From: Pedobacter riviphilus
GTDB lineage: Bacteria > Bacteroidota > Bacteroidia > Sphingobacteriales > Sphingobacteriaceae
Assembly (NCBI RefSeq): GCF_014692875.1
Contig: NZ_CP061171.1
Span: 1,240,001 to 1,304,000, forward strand
Reading direction: 5' to 3'
DNA length: 64,000 nt
Shown: positions 1-9,846 of the stretch, in pieces
Numbering within the stretch: the first letter of the stretch is position 1
How the letters are laid out: each line of letters begins with the position of its first letter
The notes under the pieces: model-generated
What the model was told of the DNA's origin: nothing
The model's input: only the letters and a program-made list of their open reading frames with translations
Database searches by the model: none
Made by a program: the position numbers and the translations under genes

Positions 1-1620
1 TTAAAAGGAGGGGATGGAAGATATAATTACCTCATGATGTTCAGGGCCATTCGCCATTGCAACATCTTTCTTCAAAACATCAAAGACCCAACAAAAGCGC
101 CTGATCTGGGAATAGCTGAACGGGAAAGATGGATAGGAGAAGTAGAGTTTTTGAAAGCCTATTATCACTATTACCTGATGAGGATGTATGGCCCTATACC
201 GCTTATTGATATAAATGCACCAGAATCTTCAGATCCTGAAGGGCTTTATTATAAACGCGCCCCAATAGATGAGACTGTAAATTATCTATCTGCACTTTTA
301 GATGCGGCAACTGAAAAGCTACCACAACGAATTTCTGATGAGAATAAAGAGTTGGGTAGAATAACCAAACCCATTGCTCTTGCTGTTAAGGCAAAACTTC
401 TTTTGATGGCAGCAAGTCCGCTATTTAATGGGAATTCGGATTATGCAGGCTTTAAGGATAAAGATAATACGACATTTTTCAATCCGGTATTCGATCTTAA
501 AAAATGGGAAAAGGCAAGGGATGCAGCCAAAGCAGCAATAGCGTCTGCGGAGCTAAATGGCAGTGCCCTTTATACTTATACTAATGATTCATATGGCTTA
601 AGCCCAGAAACAAAAACTCAATTGAACATCCGCAATTCGGTAACCACCAGATGGAGTGCTGAGCACGTTTGGGCACTTTCAAACAGTTATTTTGTGAATG
701 AGGCTCTTTGTATGCCACCAATGGCAGGCATCGCAAATGTAGATAGGTTCCAGTTACAAGGTGTTTGGGGAGCTCCGTTGAAAATTGCGAAAATGTTCTA
801 CAGCAAAAACGGTGTACCTATTGATGAAGATAAAACGCTGGATTTTGCTAATTATATGCAAACCAGAGTAGCAACTACCGCTGAACGTTTTACAATTGAA
901 CCTGGATTTGCAACCGCAAGACTTAATTATGACCGTGAACCAAGGTTTTATGCTGATCTGGGCTTCGATGGAAGCAAATGGTACATGAAGGATGCCACCA
1001 GCACAAGTAGCGACATAAACTCGGTATACGTCCAATCAAAAAATGCAGAACGATCTGGATTTGGTCATTTTACCAATTGGAATGAGACTGGTTATTTTAT
1101 TAAAAAACTCGTTCATTGGGAGTCAACTACGAACACCAACAATGCCCCAAGTTGGAAGACCTATCCTTGGCCGGAAATAAGACTGGCTGATCTCTATTTG
1201 ATGTACGCTGAGACTTTGAATGAAGTGGAACCCGGTTCAGCTACTGCAATCAGCTATGTGGACCGCGTGAGAACCAGGGCAGGATTAAAAGGTGTCGTAG
1301 AATCATGGACAAATTATTCCAAGAGCCCATCTAAGTATACCAGCCAGGCTGGGCTTCGAGAAATTATCCGTAGAGAACGCCTGATCGAACTGGCCTTCGA
1401 AGGTCAGCGGTTTTGGGATCTCCGTAGATGGAAACTATCTGGCGAGGAGCTAAATAAAGATATCACCGGACTAAGTGTTTTGGGTAAGACAACTGAGAGT
1501 TATAACATCGAACGGACTATTTTCAGCCAAACATTTATAGCGCCCAGGGATTATTTTTGGCCGATTGGAGACAATGAAATCAGAAAGAACCCAAAACTGG
1601 TAGAGAACCCTGGATGGTAG
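1..1620 (+). CDS. SusD/RagB-family outer-membrane nutrient-binding lipoprotein, 5' partial
   Basis: SusD-like proteins are surface glycan-binding lipoproteins that cap a SusC TonB-dependent transporter. The open frame runs back to base 1 without a stop, so the lipoprotein signal and the first part of the gene lie outside the window; the ATG at 34 is internal. Family hallmarks are visible: an N-terminal helical repeat region with RHCNIFLQNI, the late motif RRERLIELAFEGQRFWDLRRW, and the usual C-terminal ending PIGDNEIRKNPKLVENPGW. It is followed at once by two more lipoprotein genes on the same strand, the normal order in a polysaccharide utilisation locus. The substrate cannot be told from the sequence. 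Confidence 0.93.
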   Translation, partial: LKGGDGRYNYLMMFRAIRHCNIFLQNIKDPTKAPDLGIAERERWIGEVEFLKAYYHYYLMRMYGPIPLIDINAPESSDPEGLYYKRAPIDETVNYLSALLDAATEKLPQRISDENKELGRITKPIALAVKAKLLLMAASPLFNGNSDYAGFKDKDNTTFFNPVFDLKKWEKARDAAKAAIASAELNGSALYTYTNDSYGLSPETKTQLNIRNSVTTRWSAEHVWALSNSYFVNEALCMPPMAGIANVDRFQLQGVWGAPLKIAKMFYSKNGVPIDEDKTLDFANYMQTRVATTAERFTIEPGFATARLNYDREPRFYADLGFDGSKWYMKDATSTSSDINSVYVQSKNAERSGFGHFTNWNETGYFIKKLVHWESTTNTNNAPSWKTYPWPEIRLADLYLMYAETLNEVEPGSATAISYVDRVRTRAGLKGVVESWTNYSKSPSKYTSQAGLREIIRRERLIELAFEGQRFWDLRRWKLSGEELNKDITGLSVLGKTTESYNIERTIFSQTFIAPRDYFWPIGDNEIRKNPKLVENPGW

Positions 1621-1643
1621 TATTTATTTTAAAGATAAAAATC

Positions 1644-2846
1644 ATGAAATCAAAGAAAATAATAAATTACTTATTGCTGTTTACATTGGTATCCGCACTG
1701 TTTTCCTGTAAAGAGGAAGAACTTGGTGGGCCCACAACGCATGACGGAGCTGTTCCTCAAATGGTAAGCAACATTCAGGTTGAAAATCTGAGTGGTAAAG
1801 CGAGAATTACCTATAAACTGCCAAATGACAAGAATTTATTATATGTCAAAGCAGTTTTTAAGTTAGCCAACGGAACTAATTTTGAAGCCAAATCATCCTT
1901 TTATAAAGATACCGTTGTAGTTGAAGGATTTGCTGATACCCTGGAGCATCAGGTCTCACTGTATTCTGTGAGTAGGAGCGAGGTACTTTCGCAACCAACT
2001 ATCGTAAAAGTAAAACCTCTTGAAGCCCCATTCCGGAAAGTATTTAAGAGCATCCAGGTTATCAATGCCTTTGGTGGATATAATCTGGCGGCTACAAATC
2101 CAACACGTGATAATATTTCGATAATGGTAATGAAGAAGAATGTTTTTAAGCAGTTTGAAGTGGACAATTTCAGGAGCATATTTACCCGTACCGACGTAAT
2201 TTTATCTAAAATTAGAGGGCTTGATACCGCAAGGCAGGAATTGGCAATTTTTGTTAAAGACAAATGGGGGAACAGTTCTGATACACTTTACAAAACAATA
2301 AATCCGATATTTGAAGCTAAACTTAATCCTTCACTTTTCCGGGCTTTGGTATTACCTGGCGATGCTCCACAGGTTACTAATGGCGCCGCATTGGTTTATG
2401 CCTGGGATGGTAGGCTCGGATGGCCTTATACAAGTTTTACCCATCAGATTAATGGCGGTAACGGGCCACATATGATCAGCTTTGATACTGGTGTTTCGGC
2501 AAAATTAAGCCGTGTCTGGATTCGCCCCTTCCCTGAAGGAACAAGGTATTACTACCTCTCTACAATGAAAAGGTTCGAAATATACGGTTCTAGTAATCCA
2601 AATCTAAACGGAGCTTTAGACTCAAGCTGGATTCTTTTGGGTAGCTACGAAGTGAAAAAACCTTCTGGACTGCCTTATGGAAATGATAATGCAGAAGATC
2701 AGGCCACTGCAGCGGCTGGTTTTAGTTGGGATATTGATCTGACTGCGCCTAAAGTGCGCTATCTAAGGGTCAGATGTCTGGAGAACTGGGCAGGCGGAAC
2801 CGCACAAAGTATCAATGAAATAGAGGTTTATGGTGCAGTACAATAA
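1644..2846 (+). CDS. DUF4959/DUF5126/DUF5000-type surface lipoprotein
   Basis: The start chosen is the ATG at 1644, because it gives a lipoprotein signal (MKSKKIINYLLLFTLVSALFSCKEE with Cys near residue 22); the longer frame from 1614 adds residues ahead of the charged N-region and overlaps susD. The body matches the three-part pattern of PUL lipoproteins annotated as DUF5000: an N-terminal Fn3-like part with GKARITYKLP, a middle domain, and a C-terminal discoidin-like beta domain ending YLRVRCLENWAG...INEIEVYG. A role in holding glycan at the cell surface next to SusD is inferred from position. It lies 23 bp after susD and 31 bp before the next gene. Confidence 0.8.
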   Translation: MKSKKIINYLLLFTLVSALFSCKEEELGGPTTHDGAVPQMVSNIQVENLSGKARITYKLPNDKNLLYVKAVFKLANGTNFEAKSSFYKDTVVVEGFADTLEHQVSLYSVSRSEVLSQPTIVKVKPLEAPFRKVFKSIQVINAFGGYNLAATNPTRDNISIMVMKKNVFKQFEVDNFRSIFTRTDVILSKIRGLDTARQELAIFVKDKWGNSSDTLYKTINPIFEAKLNPSLFRALVLPGDAPQVTNGAALVYAWDGRLGWPYTSFTHQINGGNGPHMISFDTGVSAKLSRVWIRPFPEGTRYYYLSTMKRFEIYGSSNPNLNGALDSSWILLGSYEVKKPSGLPYGNDNAEDQATAAAGFSWDIDLTAPKVRYLRVRCLENWAGGTAQSINEIEVYGAVQ

Positions 2847-2877
2847 ACAATTTGATTCATTAATTAGAATTAAGGAG

Positions 2878-4101
2878 ATGAAAAATAAAATAAAGAAAAC
2901 CATCCTCATGTCTTTCGTGGCAGCACTGCTGTTTGGTTGCTCTAAGTCAGACGATTATAAAAAATATCTGGAAGGAGGGGATATCCTTTACTCGGGTAAG
3001 TTGGATTCTGTTAAAATTAACCCGGGCAACAATCGTGTACAGTTAACCGGTCTTTTAAAAGCCGATCCAAAAATCAATAAGATTAAAATCTTTTGGAATG
3101 ATAAAAAAGATTCAATTGAGTATCCCGTAAATATGAATACAGATCCCAGGAGATTCACCAAAATATTTAATGTGGAAGAAGGGATACGAAGTTTTTTAGT
3201 GTATACTTTCGATGTTGATGGAAATCGATCCATTGCTGTTAATGCAGTAGGGAGGGTTTATGGCCCACGTTACGCTGCATCTTTGAACAATCGGGTAATT
3301 GGCAGCGCAACCCAAGTTAATGGCGAAACTGTTATCGATTGGCTAACCATTGATCTCTCGGCTGGGCCTTTCGCTACCGAAATCCAGTATATTTCTACAA
3401 CCGGATTAAAAACGCTAAGAGTGCCAATAGCCACAGAACGCACCAAATTGAACGACCTTGCAAGCACAGCATCTACAATTAGTACCAGGACACTTTATCT
3501 GCCTACTAAATCAAGTATAGACACTTTTTACACGGAGTTTGCTCAGGTTGGTGTTTTAAAGGATGTTACTGCTCAATACATGTCAAACACCAACATACCC
3601 TTTACAACCAGCGTGAAGGGAGACAGATGGGGGATTCCAACTGGTTGGACAACCAATGATGCTGTGCGGAATTTCAGGCAGGCAGCTGGTGTATTTTACG
3701 GTGGGGTAGATGCTTGGTTTGGCGGCCCTCAACTGGCCATGGAAGCAGGATGGTCAGCAGATAATATGGCTACAATTACTGATGGCAAAATTTATCAAAG
3801 TCCTATTTTACCTGCTGGGCTATATACCCTCGAAATAGATATCCCTGATTGTACCGCAGGGGGAGACTTCTATACTGTGGCGGCCGAAGGAGATGGCATA
3901 CCCAATACGGGCAACATCGCATCTTCATTGGCGTATGCCAAGACGAATGCAAAAGGTACACATAAGATTACCTTTACATTGACTACCGAAAAGAAGGTGT
4001 CGCTAGGTTTTGTTGGCAATGTTCAAAATAAAGGAGCTGGAGATGGTACATTCTGGAGAATTAGCCAGGTACGACTGAAATATTTGCCCAAAACCAATTA
4101 A
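2878..4101 (+). CDS. DUF4998-domain surface lipoprotein
   Basis: The start is set at the ATG at 2878, directly after AAGGAG, giving a lipoprotein signal (KKTILMSFVAALLFGCSKSDD, Cys near residue 20). A DUF4998-like domain occupies roughly residues 35-150 (GKLDSVKINPGNNRVQL, then FTYDVDGNRS-like spacing), and the C-terminal third is a DUF5013-like beta domain (LPAGLYTLEIDIPDCTAGG). Such proteins are the last binding lipoproteins of Bacteroidota PULs. It is third in the susD operon and is closed by a strong terminator 15 bp downstream. Family placement is by recalled motifs, not a profile search. Confidence 0.75.
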   Translation: MKNKIKKTILMSFVAALLFGCSKSDDYKKYLEGGDILYSGKLDSVKINPGNNRVQLTGLLKADPKINKIKIFWNDKKDSIEYPVNMNTDPRRFTKIFNVEEGIRSFLVYTFDVDGNRSIAVNAVGRVYGPRYAASLNNRVIGSATQVNGETVIDWLTIDLSAGPFATEIQYISTTGLKTLRVPIATERTKLNDLASTASTISTRTLYLPTKSSIDTFYTEFAQVGVLKDVTAQYMSNTNIPFTTSVKGDRWGIPTGWTTNDAVRNFRQAAGVFYGGVDAWFGGPQLAMEAGWSADNMATITDGKIYQSPILPAGLYTLEIDIPDCTAGGDFYTVAAEGDGIPNTGNIASSLAYAKTNAKGTHKITFTLTTEKKVSLGFVGNVQNKGAGDGTFWRISQVRLKYLPKTN

Positions 4102-4115
4102 TCTAGTTTTTAATT

Positions 4116-4146
4116 GAGCGCCAGAATGTGTCTGGCGCTCTTTTTT
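4116..4146 (+). terminator. Rho-independent terminator of the susD operon
   Basis: A perfect 10-bp stem, GAGCGCCAGA pairing with TCTGGCGCTC around a 5-nt loop, is followed by six T. It sits 15 bp after the DUF4998 stop codon. Confidence 0.92.
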
Positions 4147-4377
4147 AGCTTCTTTGATTTTTTTGGTTTATTGGCTCCGTTCAGAAGATGTAAACTAATT
4201 CTGATATTGATAACTCAAAAGCAAATAGTCTTCCGGAAACATTGAACACACAAAATGTAACCAGATACTGTTAACGGTTATATCTCTTTCCTTATCAATC
4301 GTTTGGTTGCAATAAATTCTATTAACGTCGGACACCTAGATCTGGTTTTAAGTGTTTGCATTCAGGTTTTTATATGC
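4147..4377. other. Intergenic stretch with no recognised feature
   Basis: AT-rich sequence between the susD-operon terminator and the tRNA terminator. I see no coding frame, no strong hairpin and no repeat shared with other parts of the window. Confidence 0.5.
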
Positions 4378-4415
4378 AAAAAAAAAGGAAACAGAACATT
4401 TAGTTCGTTTCCTTT
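4378..4415 (-). terminator. Terminator of the first tRNA-Gly/tRNA-Leu unit
   Basis: Read on the minus strand, AAAGGAAAC pairs with GTTTCCTTT and is followed by a long T run (the A run at 4378-4386 on the plus strand). It lies directly behind the tRNA-Leu 3' end. Confidence 0.85.
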
Positions 4416-4417
4416 AG

Positions 4418-4501
4418 TACTCGGGGCGGGAATCGAACCCGCACGCCTTTGAAAGCACAGGATTTTAAGTCCTGCGTGTCTACCAGTTCCACCACCCGAG
4501 C
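4418..4501 (-). tRNA. tRNA-Leu(TAA), copy 1
   Basis: 84 nt with a type II variable arm. The acceptor stem GCTCGGG pairs with CCCGAGT (one G-T pair) followed by discriminator A. The anticodon loop is CTTAAAA, so the anticodon is TAA. The T arm GGGTTCGATTCCC is present; CCA is not encoded. The sequence is identical to the copy at 12781-12864. Confidence 0.97.
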
Positions 4502-4542
4502 ATTAGCCTGTTCCGAAATCCTTCGGTAGGTTAACTTTAAAA

Positions 4543-4570
4543 TAAATGCCTTCTGGTAGGAAGGCATTTA
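4543..4570 (-). repeat. 11-bp-stem hairpin between tRNA-Gly and tRNA-Leu, copy 1
   Basis: TAAATGCCTTC pairs with GAAGGCATTTA around a 6-nt loop. The same hairpin occurs at 12907-12934 in the second tRNA cassette. It may be a processing or partial termination site between the two tRNAs; there is no clear T run. Confidence 0.7.
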
Positions 4571-4571
4571 G

Positions 4572-4644
<73 letters not shown>

Positions 4645-5072
4645 AAATTAATACATGGTGTTGTATTCCTTTGGGGTTGCAAATATAGAAATATAAATAT
4701 CACTATCAAAAATAATTTTATTTTTTTGCTTTAAAAAGTGTGTCAATGGGCCTTTTGCGCTGAATAACAAGGAGTAATCAGTATGTTTTTTATGATTGTA
4801 ATTTAAAAATTGTAACATATTTTTAAATCTGGCCTGCATGGAGATAAACCATTAAGCATATTTCGCCATTCATATTTATTTAAAAGTGCTGCTATAGAAA
4901 GTCGGATTTGTACAAAATAAAGTCTGATGGAGACAATCCTAAGGCTATAAATTTATCTATTTTCGAATAATTATGGCCAAAACAGCCTGTGCTGTGGGCC
5001 ATTGCCGAAAACCTTTTTAACCAAATATAACAGTGGTTGTCATTGTATAACCTGCTAAGTTTCTAAAATCAG
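4645..5072. other. AT-rich gap ahead of the fucosidase
   Basis: No coding frame is supported. It must contain the promoter of the minus-strand tRNA unit and probably that of the fucosidase. An imperfect hairpin at 4974-5001 (TGGCC with GGCCA outside, ACAGC with GCTGT inside) is the only structure I see. Confidence 0.5.
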
Positions 5073-6443
5073 ATGATGTTCAAACAAAAAATAAAAATTA
5101 CTGCAACAGGGCTTGTATTAATGTTCATGAGTTATTCTTTAGCTGTAAAGAGCCAGGTGATGGGCGATGCAGAAAGAAAATCGATGGAAAAAGGAGCAAT
5201 CTACCCATCATTAAAGGGCGGAGGAGAAGGCGTATCGGGGCCAGGTTCCAATCTTTCAGCCGAAAAGATGAAATGGTGGGAAGATCAGAAATTTGGAATG
5301 TTCATCCATTGGGTTTATATGCAATCCCGGCAAGTGGGAATGGACCATGTTTAACGAAAAGATACCGGCTGAGGAATATGCTAAACTAGCTACTCAGTTT
5401 AATCCGAAGCATTTTAGCGGTGCAACGTGGGCAAAGGTAGCCAAAGAAGCCGGAATGAAATATATGGTTATGGTTGCCAGGCACCATGATGGTTTTGCAC
5501 TTTGGAATAGCCCTTCGAGTTATAAACACTTTAATAGTTGGGAAACTGCAGCCCATCGCGATTTTGTAAAAGAGTATACCGATGCATGCCGTAAGGCAGG
5601 TCTTTATGTAGGCCTTTATTACTCACCACTGGATTGGCGCTTTCCTGGTTATTTTGATCCTAAAGGACTTCCTGAAAATGCGGCGTTGCTTAAGAAACAG
5701 ACTTATGGACAGGTAGAAGAGCTAATGAAAAACTACGGCAAAATAGATATTCTGTGGTACGATGGAGGCTGGCTGGCCCATAAGGGTAGCGATGCTGACG
5801 CCGCTTGGTTTTGGGAACCGTTAAAACTTAATGCTATGGTACGTAGTTATAACCCCGATGTAGTAATCAATCCCAGATCTGGAATGCTTGGAGATTTCCA
5901 GACCGACGAAGGTGGAGGAGATGTTAAAGGACCTATTATTCCTTTCCCATGGGAAAAAAACCTGAACCTTAACGAAACAAGCTGGGGATACAACAAAGCG
6001 CAGAATCTGATGCCTTTGAAACGGGTTATAGATATGCTGGTGAATACAGTAGACCGTGGCGGAAATATGTTGTTAAATGTTGGACCAGATCCTGATGGTG
6101 TTATTCCACCTACCCACGTACAGCGCTTGAAAGAAGTGGGGAATGGTTAGCTAAAAATGGTGAAGGAATATATGGAACGCGTCCTGGGCCTTTTCAACCT
6201 GTTGATGGCTTTTATGGTGCTACATATAAAGGCAATAATATATATATCCACCTCCTGAAAGCTCCGGTAGGCACTACTACGATTAAATTACCAGCAATTA
6301 AGCAGACCATTACCGCATGTACCATAATACATGGTAAAAATATTAAATTTCAGCAGGATGCAGCAGGTATCACGCTTGATCTGGCTGGGGTACAGTTAGA
6401 TCCAGTAGTAACTACCTTGGTGTTAAAAACAAAAAACAAGTAG
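5073..6443 (+). pseudogene. GH29 alpha-L-fucosidase, frameshifted
   Basis: GH29 enzymes remove alpha-L-fucose from glycans, here probably in the periplasm because a signal peptide is visible (MMFKQKIKITATGLVLMFMS). Family motifs follow in order: WWEDQKFGMFIHW, YMVMVARHHDGFALW, the YYSPLDW stretch, IDILWYDGGW (nucleophile Asp region) and NMLLNVGPDPDG. The frame breaks after FIHW at about 5311, where one G is missing from the codon pair for W-G and about four bases near 5328 are missing from the expected Ala-Gly-Lys stretch. It breaks again at the G run 6138-6141, after which EWLAKNGEGIYGTRPGP continues to a stop at 6441. The next gene starts 5 bp later. The frame errors match a window-wide pattern and may be sequencing faults. 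Confidence 0.85.
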
Positions 6444-6448
6444 CTGCT

Positions 6449-7473
6449 ATGAATATTTCGAATGGTCGAATTAAAATTCTGCTTATTGCTTTATTGATAG
6501 GCTGTTACAATTTATCGTTTTCAAATGGCGTACATCCATTAACTGATACGTTATTTAATGGCAAAAGATTAATTGATACTGATGGAAAGCCAGTTAATGC
6601 CCATGGTGCAGGTGTATTGTACCACAAAGGCGTTTATTACCTTTTTGGTGAGGTAAAGAAAGGTAAAACGTGGCTTGTTCCAAAGCAGAATTGGGAAGAT
6701 TTCCGGGTTCCGGCCGGAGGCGTTTCATGTTATTCTTCTACAGATCTTAAACACTGGAAAAACAGGGGGTGGTTTTAAAGCCTAGCACAAACAATCCTGG
6801 TTACGACCTCGATACAGGGAGGGTTATTGAAAGGCCCAAGGTGATTTATAACGAACGCACTAAGAAATTTGTGATGTGGATGCACATCGATAAGAATGAC
6901 TATAGTTATTCCAGGGGAGGGGTTGCGATAAGCGATAACCCTTTTGGTCCTTATAAATACCTGGGGAGTGTTGCACCTAACAATCAGATGTTAAGAGATA
7001 TGACTTTGTATAAAGATGATGATGGAAAAGCTTATCTTATTTATTCGTCTGAAAATAACAACACCATGCATGTTTGTTTGCTAAGCGATGATTATTTGAC
7101 ACCAACAAAAACTTATACGCGGATATTGGATGACAAAGGAAGGGAAAGCCCGGCTATTTTTAAAAACAAAGGCAAATATTTTTTAATTACCTCTGGCTGT
7201 ACCGGTTGGTCGCCTAATGCGGCTTCTTATGCTGTTGCAGATCATATCATGGGGCCATGGGTAGAACGTGAAAATCCATGCAAAGGATTAAACGCCAATG
7301 TGTCGTTTTTTTCGCAGGGCGCATTTGTACTGCCAGTAGCTAACAAACCAGGCAAATTTATTTTCATGGCCGATAGGTGGAATAAAACAGACCTGGAGAA
7401 ATCAACATATTTATGGCTTCCGATTCGTGTCAATAATGATGAAATAGAAATTTATAATCATGATAAGCGATAA
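6449..7473 (+). pseudogene. GH43-like glycosidase (exo-beta-1,3-galactanase type), frameshifted
   Basis: A signal peptide (IKILLIALLIGCYNLSFS) is followed by a five-bladed propeller enzyme with the opening DTDGKPVNAHGAGVLYHKGVYYLFGE, RPKVIYNERTKKFVMWMH and RESPAIFKNKGKYFLITSGCTGW. These resemble GH43 enzymes of the exo-beta-1,3-galactanase group; the subfamily is uncertain. The frame is lost in the G run at 6765-6769: adding one G joins SSTDLKHWKNRG to VVLKPSTNNPGYDLDTGR with no other change. It lies 5 bp after the fucosidase gene, so the two probably form one operon acting on side chains of a plant or algal glycan. Confidence 0.8.
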
Positions 7474-7567
7474 TTAAAGATCGTTTTTTAGTTAGCAACA
7501 CCTATTACTACTTTGGTCCATCAATGTAATTTCACTTAATAAACATAGCGCTTTATTTATTTAGCGG

Positions 7568-7597
7568 ATATCGGAAACACATAAGTGTTTCCGATAT
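7568..7597. terminator. Hairpin between convergent glycosidase genes
   Basis: A perfect 13-bp stem (ATATCGGAAACAC with GTGTTTCCGATAT) around a 4-nt loop, midway between the stop codons of the two convergent GH43-type genes. The T run is weak on both sides, so bidirectional termination is likely but not certain. Confidence 0.65.
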
Positions 7598-7630
7598 TGA
7601 TGCTATTCATTTGTAACCTTTATAGCTGTA

Positions 7631-9013
7631 TCAATGCAAATTCCACTCCCAGATACCAGCCACTCCATTCAAAATTTTTATCCTAACATAACGGCATTTG
7701 ATATGTAATTGATCTACATGTGGCGATTGAACTTTAATTTCGCTGTGGCCTCCGCTTTTTTGCCACGATTTTCCGTCTATCGATGTTTCAAGCAGGTAGG
7801 CATGGCCTGCCGTTGGGCGAACAAAATAAACTTTGCTTAAACTTACAGACTTTATTTTTCCTAAATCTGCCACTATCCAGCCTGCTGAATCTTTCTCTTT
7901 TGCCATCCAGCGCGAACCATTGGAGCCATCAAAGGCAAATTTAGGATCGAAAAACTCTTCTCGTTTAAACGATGGGTCTTTAATAGGTTTAATTTTTATC
8001 GAATCTGCTATACTTGAGGCATCAGCATTACTGACTTTCAATTGCTTTGGCTGCCTGCTTTTCGCGAGCTCGCCAACGCCGTCGAGGTTTACATCTACAG
8101 GATTAATGGTCCCGTCGCTGGCAAATGTTAATGGGCTAACGTAAGTTTGCCGGTTGGTGCTCCCCCTCCCAAACTCTAAAAATGCAATATAGTATTTGTC
8201 CGTTCCTTCTAAATTAAAAACAGAACCGTGCCCTGGGCCAAATAGCCCTTTTTCATAATTGGATGTCGTAATGATATCATTTTTTGGAAAGGTATAGGGG
8301 CCTAAAGGCGATACTTTACTCATGATATAAGCGTACTGGTATTTCTCATCTCCGCCTATGGTATATAAATAGTAATAAATGCCTTTCCTTTTAAAGAAGA
8401 TCGGCCCTTCAGAATACTGCGTTCTGGGAGTCGAAATTACCTGTACCGCCGAGTCTACAGTAATCATATCAGGCATCAATTTCGCTGCATGCCTGGTATT
8501 CCAGAACACATAGGCCTGTTTATCATCGTCAACAAATATTTCTGCATCAATGCCATTTGGCTTTTTGGTCTGTAATAATGTCGAAGGCGTATAAGGTTTA
8601 GACCATTCATCCTTGCCCCGGGCGAGTTTAAAAGGCCCTTCCGGTTTGTCGGCAACTGCAGGGTACATGTAACCATTAACAGTAGGGTAGATATAGAATT
8701 TGCCATTTGCCTGAACAACTTTGCTAGGTGCCCAATATAATTCTTTAACAGCTGATGGAAAGTATGTACCTTCAAAGCTCCAATTAACGAAATCGGTTGA
8801 TTTCCAGAGCACAGGAGGACCTGAAGATTTCAGTCCTCTGCCATAGCCATCTGTAGTGGCATAACAATAAAATACGCCATTGATCTGTTGAATACTTGCG
8901 TCTGCAATCATATCGGGAACCAGCGGTTTGCCAAATGGATTTCTATTCTGAGCCTTTATTGAGGCCGATATACTCAATATCAAAAATATGGATAAGAGTG
9001 TTTTGTTAATCAT
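7631..9013 (-). CDS. GH43 glycosidase with C-terminal discoidin-like domain
   Basis: An intact 460-residue secreted protein. A signal peptide (LLSIFLILSISASIKAQ) precedes a GH43 propeller with the three expected acidic sites: PDMIADAS (general base Asp), NGIDAEIFVDDD (Asp) and TQYSEGPIFFKRKGIYY (acid Glu). Residues from about 325 to the end form an F5/8 type C fold with SRWMAKEKDSAGWIVADLG and the closing CRYVRIKILNGVAGIWEW. Enzymes of this family are xylosidases, arabinofuranosidases or galactosidases; the substrate cannot be assigned. It converges on the GH29/GH43 pair and is divergent from the Cys-rich gene at 9238. Confidence 0.88.
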   Translation of the reverse strand: MINKTLLSIFLILSISASIKAQNRNPFGKPLVPDMIADASIQQINGVFYCYATTDGYGRGLKSSGPPVLWKSTDFVNWSFEGTYFPSAVKELYWAPSKVVQANGKFYIYPTVNGYMYPAVADKPEGPFKLARGKDEWSKPYTPSTLLQTKKPNGIDAEIFVDDDKQAYVFWNTRHAAKLMPDMITVDSAVQVISTPRTQYSEGPIFFKRKGIYYYLYTIGGDEKYQYAYIMSKVSPLGPYTFPKNDIITTSNYEKGLFGPGHGSVFNLEGTDKYYIAFLEFGRGSTNRQTYVSPLTFASDGTINPVDVNLDGVGELAKSRQPKQLKVSNADASSIADSIKIKPIKDPSFKREEFFDPKFAFDGSNGSRWMAKEKDSAGWIVADLGKIKSVSLSKVYFVRPTAGHAYLLETSIDGKSWQKSGGHSEIKVQSPHVDQLHIKCRYVRIKILNGVAGIWEWNLH

Positions 9014-9237
9014 TGTATTTATCTAAATATTGTATTATATATGAACAACTGGATTTGCTTCTCGCATTACGTTAAAATCTGTTTTAACTTAATTTAAGAT
9101 CAATCTGTACTCAAGCTGACACAATTTTAATAGACATATACTCTTTATACTATTAATTTGGCGAATAATACCAAATTATATAACAAGTTCATAAAATTAT
9201 ATAAAGTTCTTACCACAGAAAAACGTTACTTGCGATT

Positions 9238-9570
9238 ATGAAAGTCATTGCCTTTTTTATGGTTATCTGCATGAGCCTGGTTTCAGTTGTCACGGGAACA
9301 GTACAGGCTATACAATACGATAAAGAGCCAAAATGCTGTATGCTATCAGGTATGGCTAAGCCATGCAATCCGCATAAAAGTAATAAGGTAACGGGCATGT
9401 GTTTGACTAAACTATGCTGCAATGTATCAGGATTCACAATAAACAAAGTGGTTCAAATAGCACAAACGGTTCCAGTAGAAGTTAAAAACTGCTCAGTTAA
9501 TCCAGTGTGTGAAAACACAATTGATTTTTCATTTTCATTCTGGCACCCGCCGAAGGTAGTGTTGATATAA
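9238..9570 (+). CDS. Small Cys-rich exported protein, unknown function
   Basis: 110 residues starting with a signal-like segment (MKVIAFFMVICMSLVSVVTG). The mature part has several Cys (KCCMLSGMAKPC, MCLTKLCC and NCSVNPVC), and a hydrophobic tail ends the protein. I do not recognise the family. It lies 51 bp ahead of a second Cys-rich small gene and upstream of a copper ATPase, so a role in periplasmic metal handling is plausible but inferred only from Cys content and neighbours. Confidence 0.6.
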   Translation: MKVIAFFMVICMSLVSVVTGTVQAIQYDKEPKCCMLSGMAKPCNPHKSNKVTGMCLTKLCCNVSGFTINKVVQIAQTVPVEVKNCSVNPVCENTIDFSFSFWHPPKVVLI

Positions 9571-9621
9571 ATAAACTAAAATTAACGCCGGTTTTTTTAT
9601 CACAATAATAAAAATATTCAA

Positions 9622-9816
9622 ATGAAAAAGTTCCTTATCATCACATCAATGGTGTTGATCAGCCTATCTACATATACATTTGCAGGTAACACGCCATGCT
9701 GCAATCGTAAAATGAACAATTGTACCAAATGCTCAAAATCCTGTACAAAAGGTGTATGTGAAGATTATTGCAGTAAACAATGCAAAGATACTGGTGGATG
9801 CAAGAAATGTAAATAA
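9622..9816 (+). CDS. Small exported Cys-rich protein, metallothionein-like composition
   Basis: 64 residues. A clear signal peptide (MKKFLIITSMVLISLSTYTFA) is followed by about 43 residues containing ten Cys, spaced CC, CTKC, CTKGVC, CSKQC and CKKC. Such density usually means metal binding or several disulphides. It is followed by its own terminator and then, 270 bp on, by a copper-type P-ATPase. I know no named family that fits; 'periplasmic copper scavenger' is a hypothesis. Confidence 0.65.
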   Translation: MKKFLIITSMVLISLSTYTFAGNTPCCNRKMNNCTKCSKSCTKGVCEDYCSKQCKDTGGCKKCK

Positions 9817-9823
9817 TAATAAG

Positions 9824-9846
9824 GCCGGGAACTTTTCCCGGCTTTG
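9824..9846 (+). terminator. Terminator after the Cys-rich gene pair
   Basis: GCCGGGAA pairs with TTCCCGGC around a 3-nt loop, followed by a short T run. It sits 8 bp after the stop codon at 9816. Confidence 0.8.
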
